Below, piece by piece: positions 52,981-60,520 of a stretch of DNA of 64,000 nucleotides. The notes beneath the pieces are model-generated. The model searched no databases, was not told the origin of the DNA, and worked only from the letters and a program-made list of their open reading frames with translations. The stretch comes from an uncultured Acidimicrobiales bacterium. GTDB lineage: Bacteria > Actinomycetota > Acidimicrobiia > Acidimicrobiales > CATQHL01. How positions within the stretch are numbered: position 1 is the first letter of the stretch; every line of letters begins with the position of its first letter. Made by a program: the position numbers and the translations under genes. The DNA lies in the NCBI GenBank assembly GCA_958295925.1, contig CATQHL010000001.1:943931-1007930 (forward strand), in the 5' to 3' direction.

Positions 52981-54003
52981 ATGACCGGCCGTTTGAGTCA
53001 GGCCGCAGTGACGGTGATTCTTGTAGCAGCCGCTTTTGGCGTAGTTGCGCTGATCATGGGCATAAGCGGTTACAGCGTCACCGAAGTCTTCTCGGGCAGC
53101 CTGCAAGGGGCCGTCACCGCCAAGGGCGCCCCCTCATCCACTGTCCGCTGGGCCATCCCGCTGTTTCTGATCGCCCTTGGCGTGACAATCGGCTTTCGCG
53201 CCGGGTTCTTCAACATAGGAGGGCAGGGGCAGTTCTACGTGGGCGCCTGCTCAGCACTGGCGGTCTCCCTGGGATGGCGTACCGGGCCGGGGGTGCTGGT
53301 GATTCTGCTCGGGACGCTGGCAGCCATGGCCTCGGGCGCTGTCTGGTCGTTCATACCTGGATATCTGCGGGTTCGATTCGGGACCGACGAGGTGCTCACC
53401 ACGCTGATGATGAGTTTCATCGGAATGCTGGTGCTGCAGTACCTCACAGCCGGGCCTATGCGCAACCCGGCGGGATCCGGGCAGACCGCAGCCAGCGAGC
53501 GCATCCCTGACGCCTACCGCATCACCGGCAGCTCGGGCGTCTCGCTTACCGTTCTGCTCATTGTCGGCGTGACAGCCGCGCTTATCTGGATTCTTCTGGA
53601 GCGAACACGCTTCGGTCTGAGGGTTGACCTGGCGGGACGCAACGCAACGATGGCCCGCTGGCAGGGCATCAACGTGCGCCGGGTCGGGCTGGCGTCGTTT
53701 GTGCTGGCCGGGGCGCTCGCCGGGCTGGCCGGGGCGGTTGAGCTCTACGGCCCGGCTGCCAGGCTGGTGACCGGCTTCTCCCCCACCGTCGGCTTCAACG
53801 CCGTGGTAGTGGCGCTGGTGGGTCTGCTCAGCGTGCCGGGCGTGGCTGCAGCCGCACTCTTCTTCGGAGGGCTGCAGTCTGCGGTTCTCTTTCTGCCGAT
53901 CGTCTCCGACCTGCCGCCCTCGGCGCTGGTGTTGCTGCACGGGACGGTGGCGCTGCTGGTGACCATTCGCGTTCGAGCCAAACGCAGGGTGGCCGCTGCC
54001 TGA
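52981..54003 (+). CDS. ABC transporter permease (NupP-like)
   Basis: A 340-residue inner-membrane permease of the BPD_transp_2 type. It has about 9-10 hydrophobic helices, the FRAGFFNIGGQGQFYVGA motif typical of nucleoside permeases, GTDEVLTTLMMSF, and the DLAGRNATMARWQGINVRRV loop that contacts the ATPase. GGGGGG lies just before the ATG at 52981. Its stop shares one base with the next permease start (TGATG). Confidence 0.92.
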   Translation: MTGRLSQAAVTVILVAAAFGVVALIMGISGYSVTEVFSGSLQGAVTAKGAPSSTVRWAIPLFLIALGVTIGFRAGFFNIGGQGQFYVGACSALAVSLGWRTGPGVLVILLGTLAAMASGAVWSFIPGYLRVRFGTDEVLTTLMMSFIGMLVLQYLTAGPMRNPAGSGQTAASERIPDAYRITGSSGVSLTVLLIVGVTAALIWILLERTRFGLRVDLAGRNATMARWQGINVRRVGLASFVLAGALAGLAGAVELYGPAARLVTGFSPTVGFNAVVVALVGLLSVPGVAAAALFFGGLQSAVLFLPIVSDLPPSALVLLHGTVALLVTIRVRAKRRVAAA

Positions 54004-54917
54004 TGGAGCAAATACTGGCCACCACGCTTCGCTCGGCGGCCCCGCTCGCCCTGGTGGCGCTGGCGGGCGTATTTGCGTTTCGGGCGGGAATCTTCCACCT
54101 CGGGCTGGAGGGGCTGATGATCACCGGGGCGTTCGTCTCAGTGGCCGTGGGTGACGCCACCGGGTCGGTGGCAGTTGCGATTCTGGCCGCCACCGCCGTC
54201 TGCATGGCGCTTTCCGTACTGTTCTGGTTGGTCATTGAGCCGTTGCGGGCGAACGTGATAATCGCCGGTCTGGGACTCACCTCCATAGGTCTCGGGGGGA
54301 CCGCGTTCGCCCTCGCCGCCGTCTACGACACGCGCGGGTCGATTCGCACCGACATTGCTCTGCCCCGACCAGTGCGGGGCGTCAACGAGGGGTTCGGCGT
54401 GATCTTTTCCGAACTCTCCCTGCTCGTGTGGATCACCCCGCTAATTGTGTTCCTCGCCTGGGTGACGCTTCGCCGCAGCCGCTTCGGGTTGAGGCTCGCC
54501 GCAGTGGGCGAGTACCCCTTTGCGGCGCGGTCGGTAGGCATCAACCCGTCGGTGATGCGACTCAAAGCCCTGCTAATCGCCGGCGCGCTGTGCGCCTTGG
54601 GCGGAGCGGAGTTGTCGGTGGGGGCGCTCAGCAGTTTCACCGAGAACATGACTGCCGGGCGGGGGTTCATTGCGTTTGTGGCGGTCATCTTTGGTGCCTG
54701 GCACCCGATCGGGGCAGCCCTGGCTGGACTGTTCTTCGGCTTCGCCGAAGCCGTAGGCATCCAGTCTCAAATCAACATCAGCGAGTCTGTTCCGCGCGAG
54801 TTCGTGCTGATGATCCCTTACGTGCTCACTATTTTCGCGGTGTGGCTGGGAGGACTCAGGCGACGACGCTCACTGGAGGCCGAGGCGGGATACGCCGAGT
54901 TGCGCGAGCCCGACTGA
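54003..54917 (+). CDS. ABC transporter permease (NupQ-like)
   Basis: A 304-residue partner permease. It begins with the typical ATTLRSAAPLALVALAGVFAFRAGIFHLGLEGLM block, has GLGLTSIGLGGTAFALA, and the cytoplasmic loop RLAAVGEYPFAARSVGINPS. It forms the heterodimeric pore with the preceding permease and completes the importer operon. It is convergent with the P450 gene, which ends 20 bases away. Confidence 0.92.
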   Translation: MEQILATTLRSAAPLALVALAGVFAFRAGIFHLGLEGLMITGAFVSVAVGDATGSVAVAILAATAVCMALSVLFWLVIEPLRANVIIAGLGLTSIGLGGTAFALAAVYDTRGSIRTDIALPRPVRGVNEGFGVIFSELSLLVWITPLIVFLAWVTLRRSRFGLRLAAVGEYPFAARSVGINPSVMRLKALLIAGALCALGGAELSVGALSSFTENMTAGRGFIAFVAVIFGAWHPIGAALAGLFFGFAEAVGIQSQINISESVPREFVLMIPYVLTIFAVWLGGLRRRRSLEAEAGYAELREPD

Positions 54918-54936
54918 CGACGCCTGACCCTTATCG

Positions 54937-56151
54937 CTAATCTGACGCTGCGCCGGAACGCGCCCCTGGCCTAAAGGTGGCCGGTATGTGAGTGTGCCCG
55001 TAGAGGATCCCCACTGTGCGCGGCCAGCGAATCCCGGCGTGGTCGATGGAATAGTCCCCCAGCCGACGAAGAGCCTCCTCCAGCACCACCCGCATCTCCA
55101 CCCGGGCGAGGTGCGCGCCAAGGCATCGGTGCCCTCCGACCCCAAATGCCAAGTGCCTGTTGGGGCTGCGGTCCAGCACCACGTCGCCTGGGCGATCGAA
55201 TACGGCCGGATCACGGTTGGCCGAGCCCCAGAGCATGAAGACCGTCTCCCCTGCCGGGATGAGGCGGTCTCCAATTTCAACGTCGCGGGCAACTGTGCGG
55301 GCAAAGCCCTGCACGGGGGCCTCCCAGCGGAGAAACTCGTCGACCGCGCGGGGCAGCAGGTCGATGTCTGCCGCTAGTCGCCGACGCTCGGCAGGGTGAC
55401 GCTCAAGGTAGACGAGGGCGTTGCCGATGGCAGCCATCGTGGTGTCGAACCCCCCGATGATCGTCATCATCATCAGATCCACCACCTCCTCCTCGCTGAG
55501 CGTCCCGTTCTGCTGCAGCCCTACCAGGTGGGAAACCATGTCGCCTCGCTTGGCTGCTGCCCTGTCTGCGGCTTCCGACTGCATGCGCTCCCTGATGGCA
55601 ATCACCCCCTGACGGGCGGACTCGTAGGCCGGGTCTTCTGTCGGAATGGTGATCTGCTCATGGAGCGGCCGTGCCAGGAGTTGCCAGTCCTCCCATGGCA
55701 AGCCCATCAGTTCAAGCGTGGTCATTGCCGGCACCGGGGCGGCGAGTTGTGTGATGAGGTCGCAAGAGCCGACCTCGATGAAATCGTCCATTGCCCAGGT
55801 GGCAAACTGCCTTATCTCGGGTTCCATGGCCTCCGCCGCCTGCACCGTGAAGTATGGATACAGGGCTGTCCGATAACGCTGCAGGTCTGGCGGGTCGGCG
55901 TTGAGGGGAATCAGCCTGCCTACGCCTGTGGCGGGAAGCACAACCTCGCGATCCGACGAAAAGGTCTCGTCGTCGCGCGCCGCGCGCCAGACGTCTTCGT
56001 AGCGGGAAAGGACGAAGAACCCCCCGTAACTCTCCGAGTAGACAACGCGTTCTTCGCGCAGCCTGTCGTAGATGTCCCAAAGTTCGGATGCGAACGCCGG
56101 GGAGTGGTGGTCAAAATGGGCTACCGGGCAGCCGGCGCGAGTTCCGCTCAT
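54937..56151 (-). CDS. cytochrome P450
   Basis: A 404-residue soluble bacterial P450. Seen: the I-helix oxygen-activation motif MTIIGGFDTTMAAIG, the ExxR motif in DEFLRWEAPV, and the heme-binding loop FGVGGHRCLGAHLAR with the axial Cys. The ATG at 56151 (MSGTRAGCPVAHFD) is the family-typical start; the frame is open further upstream over the ferredoxin gene. It hydroxylates a hydrophobic or terpenoid-like substrate that cannot be specified. The adjacent [3Fe-4S] ferredoxin is its probable redox partner. Confidence 0.93.
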   Translation of the reverse strand: MSGTRAGCPVAHFDHHSPAFASELWDIYDRLREERVVYSESYGGFFVLSRYEDVWRAARDDETFSSDREVVLPATGVGRLIPLNADPPDLQRYRTALYPYFTVQAAEAMEPEIRQFATWAMDDFIEVGSCDLITQLAAPVPAMTTLELMGLPWEDWQLLARPLHEQITIPTEDPAYESARQGVIAIRERMQSEAADRAAAKRGDMVSHLVGLQQNGTLSEEEVVDLMMMTIIGGFDTTMAAIGNALVYLERHPAERRRLAADIDLLPRAVDEFLRWEAPVQGFARTVARDVEIGDRLIPAGETVFMLWGSANRDPAVFDRPGDVVLDRSPNRHLAFGVGGHRCLGAHLARVEMRVVLEEALRRLGDYSIDHAGIRWPRTVGILYGHTHIPATFRPGARSGAASD

Positions 56152-56159
56152 GTGGCAGC

Positions 56160-56195
56160 GCTCAGGCTGAAGGAGCCGCTCAAGCTGAAGGGGCA
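56160..56195. repeat. 18-bp imperfect tandem repeat at the ferredoxin stop codon
   Basis: GCTCAGGCTGAAGGAGCC is followed directly by GCTCAAGCTGAAGGGGCA. Each unit carries TGA on the minus strand in the same frame; the ferredoxin stop is at 56180-56182, in the second unit. It lies just upstream of the P450 start. Confidence 0.75.
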
Positions 56196-56398
56196 GGGAG
56201 CAGGCTGATGGCCATCTCCGGGCACTCCGCCTCTGCCGCCCGGGCCCGTGGGAGTTGATCGCCTTCAACAAATTCAAGCTTCGCAAAGGCCAAGCCGTCT
56301 GGTCCTACGTCGAACACCTCCGGAGCCTCCCTGCGACAGAGTGCATGCCCCTGACAGGCGTCGACATCGACTTCCGGGATGAATCCAGACTTGCTCAC
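56180..56398 (-). CDS. [3Fe-4S] ferredoxin, P450 partner type
   Basis: A 72-residue ferredoxin. The cluster motif is CQGHALC followed by ECPEMAI, giving CxxHxxC...CP, in which His replaces the fourth Cys of a [4Fe-4S] motif. This variant is characteristic of actinobacterial ferredoxins encoded next to cytochromes P450. Its stop lies 28 bases before the P450 start on the same strand, so the pair is cotranscribed. No ferredoxin reductase gene is seen in the window. Confidence 0.93.
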   Translation of the reverse strand: MSKSGFIPEVDVDACQGHALCRREAPEVFDVGPDGLAFAKLEFVEGDQLPRARAAEAECPEMAISLLPAPSA

Positions 56399-56443
56399 GG
56401 CCCCAATTCTATGACACTATGCAGGCCGACGCCGATGGTGCTC

Positions 56444-56470
56444 AGACCGATGTCAGAGCGACATCGGTCT
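56444..56470. terminator. strong 11-bp hairpin between the VWA gene and the ferredoxin gene
   Basis: AGACCGATGTC (56444-56454) and GACATCGGTCT (56460-56470) form a perfect stem around the loop AGAGC. CCCTTTT follows on the plus strand. It lies 69 bases after the stop of the leftward VWA gene, before the ferredoxin start. It probably ends that transcript, although the T-run lies on the other side for leftward transcription. Confidence 0.6.
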
Positions 56471-56538
56471 CCCTTTTCCTCAGCTCAAGAGCACCTGGGC
56501 TTTCAATTTGCATCCGAACGGAGCAGGCGCAGGGGCGC

Positions 56539-58713
56539 CTATCTTGCGTCGTCGCCAAGCATCCCCATCGCCAGCCCGATCAGGCCCGCCAACTCCGGGG
56601 CTTCCTCCACCCCGGGCAGTGCCTCAGCAACAGCTACGGCCTGCGTGCGCAGCATTTGCATGTCCTTATGCCGCACGAACGGGCTATCGCGCAGCACTTC
56701 AGCGAACTCCCCGGCCACAGCCGCCAACCGGAAGTAATCACTGGCATCCGCTAATGACCCGGAAACGTCGGCCCCTGTAATGCCCTCGGCGATCTCGACT
56801 ATTTCGCCGGTACCCGCATGCTCGTAGCGCAGGGAAGCCGTCGCCAGCGTTCCCAGGTCGGCGAGATCGCCTGATCCCTCCGCCAGCTGCAGATCGTAGA
56901 GTGCCGTTGAGCTCTGCCCCAGGCCTACCTCTCCAGCGTCTACGACATCGTTGCGGAAGTCCTCATCGGCCACGGCCCTGTTCTCGAAACCGATCAACCT
57001 GTAATAACCCACTGTCTCAGGGTTGAACTCCACCTGGATCTTTGCGTCACGGGCAGCGACTGCAAGCAGGCTTGTGAAGTTGTCCACGAAAATCCGACGA
57101 GCCTGTTCGACACCGTCGATGTAGTGATAGGTGCCGTCGGCGTTGTTGGCGAGTTGCTCTAGAAGTTCGTCATTGTAAGGCCCCAGTCCCACGCCGATAC
57201 TGGTGAGGCCTATGTCCCTGCGGTCTCCGATGTCCTCGAGGATCTCGTCTGTGCGGGTGGATCCCACGTTGGCCACCCCGTCGGAGAGCAGGATCACCAA
57301 TACCGAATTGCCCTGTCCCGCCTCCTCGATCGCCATGTCGTAGCCAAGGGCCAACCCCGCGGCGGCATTCGTGGAGCCGCCAGGGATGATCTCCTGCCTA
57401 ACTACGTTGTAAATCGCCTCTCTGGTGGTGAAAGATTCGTCACCGGAGCCGATCCGGGTCGGCTCCAATATCCGCCGCGCAGAGTCTTCATAAGCAACCA
57501 TGCCCATGCGAGTCCCCTCGGGAAGCGCATCCAACAGGAACGCAACGGCACTGTGCACCAGCATGTAGCGCGGCAGGAATTCGCCCCCGTAGGAGGACGG
57601 ATCGTCCATCGATCCTGATCGGTCGATAACCAAAATCACGCTCTCAGGCAACGAGACGCCAGAGACAACCTCCGGGGCGCGAACCCCCACCCGCAAAAGC
57701 ACGTTCCCGTCGGCGATAAAAGGTGAAACGGAGGCGTCGAGGCTGAGCGTGAATTCATCCTGCTGCGTCTCGTATCCGCCATCAAAGTAGTTCACGAACT
57801 CCTCAACACGAATAGCTGCCTTAGGCGGCATTTGCCCGCCGGTCAGGAAGTTACGCGTTACCGCGTAGGAAGCCGTGTCGACGTCAAGGGCGAACGTTGA
57901 AAGTTCGTCCTCTGAAGTTTTGACGAAATCATTCACACCCCAGTACTCGAAGAAGTTCTCCGAGCAGTCAGCGCAGTCGCCGCTTTCGACAATGGACTGC
58001 GGAGGCGGGGACGGAGGCGGAGGAGGCGGAGGCGGAGGCGGAGGCGGAGGCGGAGGCGGAGGCGGAGGCGGAGGCGGAGGCGGCGGAGGCGGAGGCGGAG
58101 GCGGAGGCGGGGACGAAGGCGAATCTACCGCTAAAGGTAGATCAGCCAATGGCGCTGAATAAGAAGGTGACACCGAATAAGAAGGAGACACCGAACTCGT
58201 CTCCACTGTCTGCTCCAATATCGGCCCGTCGGACACTCTGCCTGAAGACCTGGGGCTGGCTTGCGGAGACGGAGGGGGCGGAGGCGCTTGCGTGGCAGGC
58301 GGGGATGCAGGCGCTTCAGCAGCGGGCGCAGGCGCGGCGAAAGTCGTCAACGTTGGCGGAGGCGGCTCAGTCGGCGGCGGCGGCTCAGTCGGCGGCGGAG
58401 GCGGCGGAGGCGGCGGGGTGCCGCCGTTCTCTGGCCCCATCGTGGTAGTGACGCTCACCGTCGTCGACGTGGCGACAGCGGGTTCTTCGGTCGTCGACGT
58501 AGTTCCGGGCGTCGTGGCCGGGGCGCTTGGCGCTCCGGTTGTCGACGTAGATCCCGCAGCTGAAGTAGGCGTAGCATCGACGTCGCCCCCGGCGGCTTGA
58601 CCATCCTCCCCGGCGCAGGCGGCGGCCGTCATCGAAACTGCCAACGTCGCAGCGAAGACAGTCCTCCACCCAATGGCGTAAAGACCGCTTGCCGATCGTC
58701 TCATCCGCTTCAT
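56539..58713 (-). CDS. YfbK-type VWA-domain lipoprotein with long polyproline linker
   Basis: A 724-residue surface lipoprotein. AGGAGGGCGAG lies just before the ATG at 58713. The signal ends MTAAAC. A Thr/Pro/Ala-rich region leads to about 33 consecutive prolines, then a YfbK-like N-terminal domain (STFALDVDTASYAVTRNFL, VEEFVNYFDGGY), a VWA domain with complete MIDAS DRSGS, STNAAAGLALGYDMAI and LLSDGVANVGST, and a C-terminal DUF3520-like domain (LAVAARDAKIQVEFNP, GYYRLIGFENR). The role of YfbK proteins is not established; metal-dependent adhesion is inferred. The proline tract is encoded by a (GGCGGA)n repeat that is likely unstable. Confidence 0.92.
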   Translation of the reverse strand: MKRMRRSASGLYAIGWRTVFAATLAVSMTAAACAGEDGQAAGGDVDATPTSAAGSTSTTGAPSAPATTPGTTSTTEEPAVATSTTVSVTTTMGPENGGTPPPPPPPPPTEPPPPTEPPPPTLTTFAAPAPAAEAPASPPATQAPPPPPSPQASPRSSGRVSDGPILEQTVETSSVSPSYSVSPSYSAPLADLPLAVDSPSSPPPPPPPPPPPPPPPPPPPPPPPPPPPPPPPPPSPPPQSIVESGDCADCSENFFEYWGVNDFVKTSEDELSTFALDVDTASYAVTRNFLTGGQMPPKAAIRVEEFVNYFDGGYETQQDEFTLSLDASVSPFIADGNVLLRVGVRAPEVVSGVSLPESVILVIDRSGSMDDPSSYGGEFLPRYMLVHSAVAFLLDALPEGTRMGMVAYEDSARRILEPTRIGSGDESFTTREAIYNVVRQEIIPGGSTNAAAGLALGYDMAIEEAGQGNSVLVILLSDGVANVGSTRTDEILEDIGDRRDIGLTSIGVGLGPYNDELLEQLANNADGTYHYIDGVEQARRIFVDNFTSLLAVAARDAKIQVEFNPETVGYYRLIGFENRAVADEDFRNDVVDAGEVGLGQSSTALYDLQLAEGSGDLADLGTLATASLRYEHAGTGEIVEIAEGITGADVSGSLADASDYFRLAAVAGEFAEVLRDSPFVRHKDMQMLRTQAVAVAEALPGVEEAPELAGLIGLAMGMLGDDAR
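58013..58110. repeat. hexanucleotide (GGCGGA)n tract encoding polyproline
   Basis: About 98 bases consist almost wholly of GGA/GGC triplets on the plus strand, with one GGCGGC interruption near 58080. On the minus strand it encodes roughly 33 consecutive prolines. Slipped-strand length change would occur in whole codons if hexamers or triplets are gained or lost. Confidence 0.9.
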
Positions 58714-58841
58714 CTCGCCCTCCTTGATGACTTGGTTAACAATCTTCTTATATCTATTACAGACGCACAAGTGCGCTACAGCGTTGACACGAGCCTTGTC
58801 GCCCAACCTCCGGAAATTGGTTGCCTTATTAGAATGGGGGA

Positions 58842-60032
58842 ATGGAACCTAAGACCTCTCCATTCAGGATTCCCTCCAACCACCTGCACTGGGTAGAGCT
58901 AGCAGATAAGTTGAGCAGGGAAAAGTTCGCCCCCCGTGCCGCCATGGTGGACGCAGAGAACCGCTTTCCGTTCGAGAACTACGACGACCTGCGCGAGAGC
59001 GGCCTGCTGGCGCTGATGGTTCCGGAGGAGTTCGGCGGCATCGGAGCCGATTCCTTCACCTACACAACCGTCCTTTCCAAGATTGCCCACGGCTGCGCCA
59101 GCACAGGGCTGACGTTCAACATGCACTCGGCAATCGTGGACTTTCTGCGCCAAATCGCCAGCCCCTCACAACAGGAGAGCTACTTCAACGAGATAGTCAA
59201 CGAAGGCGCAGTGCTCTCCTCGATTACCAGCGAGCCCGGCACCTCCTTCCGCCACAAGGGGAAGGTTCGCACCCAAATCGTGCCCGAGGCCGACGGCGAC
59301 GGTTACCGCCTAAGTGGACGAAAGATTTTCTGCTCCCTCTCCACCGGCGCCACTTACTACTTCACTTGGAGTTTCCTCGAAGGCGCCGAGAGCCTAGAGG
59401 ACGGTCTGCTGACGGTGCTGATTCCCACCAACCGCCCGGGGATCACCGTGCTCGACGACTGGGACACCATCGGAATGCGGGGCACCGCCTCCAACTCCAT
59501 CGACTTCAAGGACGTTCAAATCCACCAGGAAGACGTAATAGGAGAGATCGGAGCCATTCTCAAACAGGACATGAGCATCTGGTCGACCGGATACACGGGC
59601 GTCTACATCGGGTTGGCGGAGGCGGCATTTGAGTTTTGTGTCGAGATGCTATCCAAGCCCCGCAGCGACGGCGGGCCACCGATAAGCACCGAGCCGCACG
59701 TCTGGCCGGTCGTCGGCAGAATGTCGATGGAGCTTGAGGCCGCCCGACGGGCGCGTGACACGCTGGGGCTGCTGCGCGGCGAGCTGGAGCCAACCGACCT
59801 GTCCTACGTGCTCAACCAAGCCAAGTACCTTGCCACCGAGGCCGCCCACAACATCGCCTCCGAGGGCATGCGACTGCTTGGCGGGCGAGGCATTCATCGA
59901 TCCTGGCCGATGGAGCGCTACCTGCGCGACTCCCGGGCCGGGCTGATTATGCCGCCAGCCAACGACCGCTGCCTGGAAACGGTCGGCAAGATTGCCTTGG
60001 GGCTTCCGGCCAAGACGCTCGAGTTCGGCTAG
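58842..60032 (+). CDS. acyl-CoA dehydrogenase family protein
   Basis: A 396-residue acyl-CoA-dehydrogenase-fold flavoprotein. The N-terminal helical part has LRESGLLALMVPEEFGGIGAD; the middle has ITSEPGTSFRHKG and LSGRKIFCSLSTGA; the C-terminal part has ASEGMRLLGGRGIHRSWPMERYLRDSRA. The usual catalytic EGT motif after this point is replaced by IMPPANDRC, so the glutamate base is missing at the normal place. It may therefore be a monooxygenase-like or otherwise altered member. It begins a rightward pair with the VOC gene, 59 bases apart. Confidence 0.87.
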   Translation: MEPKTSPFRIPSNHLHWVELADKLSREKFAPRAAMVDAENRFPFENYDDLRESGLLALMVPEEFGGIGADSFTYTTVLSKIAHGCASTGLTFNMHSAIVDFLRQIASPSQQESYFNEIVNEGAVLSSITSEPGTSFRHKGKVRTQIVPEADGDGYRLSGRKIFCSLSTGATYYFTWSFLEGAESLEDGLLTVLIPTNRPGITVLDDWDTIGMRGTASNSIDFKDVQIHQEDVIGEIGAILKQDMSIWSTGYTGVYIGLAEAAFEFCVEMLSKPRSDGGPPISTEPHVWPVVGRMSMELEAARRARDTLGLLRGELEPTDLSYVLNQAKYLATEAAHNIASEGMRLLGGRGIHRSWPMERYLRDSRAGLIMPPANDRCLETVGKIALGLPAKTLEFG

Positions 60033-60091
60033 AAAACCGATAACGGCTGAAGAATCAGCAGGAGAAACCTACACCCGCAAGAGGAGGAAGA

Positions 60092-60463
60092 ATGGCTGTA
60101 ATGACCAAACTCGACCACGCCAGCCTAAGCGTGGGAGACATCGACAAGGCGGTCTGGTTTTACCAGGAACTGCTTGGCCTAAAGCAGGTTCCCAGACCGG
60201 ACTTCGGATTTCCCGGCGCCTGGTTCGACGGGGGCGGCACACCGCTGCATCTGACCACGGGCGGCAATCTTCAAAACGAAGAAGGCGAGTTGCGTGGTCA
60301 GAACTCCCACATCGCCTTTCAGGTGGACGACCTCGACGAGATGGTCGAGCAGTTGACCGAAAACGACGTGAACTACTGGGAGTTGCCCAACTCACCAGCT
60401 GCCGAGCGCCAGGTGTTCTTCAAGGACCCCTGGGGCAACATGATTGAGCTGATCGTCTACTAG
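60092..60463 (+). CDS. VOC-superfamily protein (glyoxalase/dioxygenase-like)
   Basis: A 123-residue single vicinal-oxygen-chelate protein. Paired beta-alpha-beta-beta-beta modules are visible: LDHASLSVGDIDKAVWFYQELLG at the start, HIAFQVDDLDEMVEQLTEN in the second module, and VFFKDPWGNMIELIVY at the end, with His and Glu residues at metal-ligand positions. GAGGAGGAAGA precedes the ATG. It could be a lyase, an isomerase (methylmalonyl-CoA-epimerase-like) or an extradiol dioxygenase; the size allows no choice. Confidence 0.88.
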   Translation: MAVMTKLDHASLSVGDIDKAVWFYQELLGLKQVPRPDFGFPGAWFDGGGTPLHLTTGGNLQNEEGELRGQNSHIAFQVDDLDEMVEQLTENDVNYWELPNSPAAERQVFFKDPWGNMIELIVY

Positions 60464-60520
60464 ACCCGGCGCGCGGCGCCCCGAAAGTCGCTGCCCCGGA
60501 AGTGCGCCCCGGGATTCTTG

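Noticed and set aside
57875-58162. Plus-strand poly-glycine reading frame
   Set aside because: It is the antisense of the polyproline tract of the YfbK-type gene and has no other support.
58760-58790. Inverted repeat around GCGCACTTGTGCG upstream of the YfbK-type gene
   Set aside because: Short, and not placed clearly relative to a promoter; not enough to call an operator or terminator.
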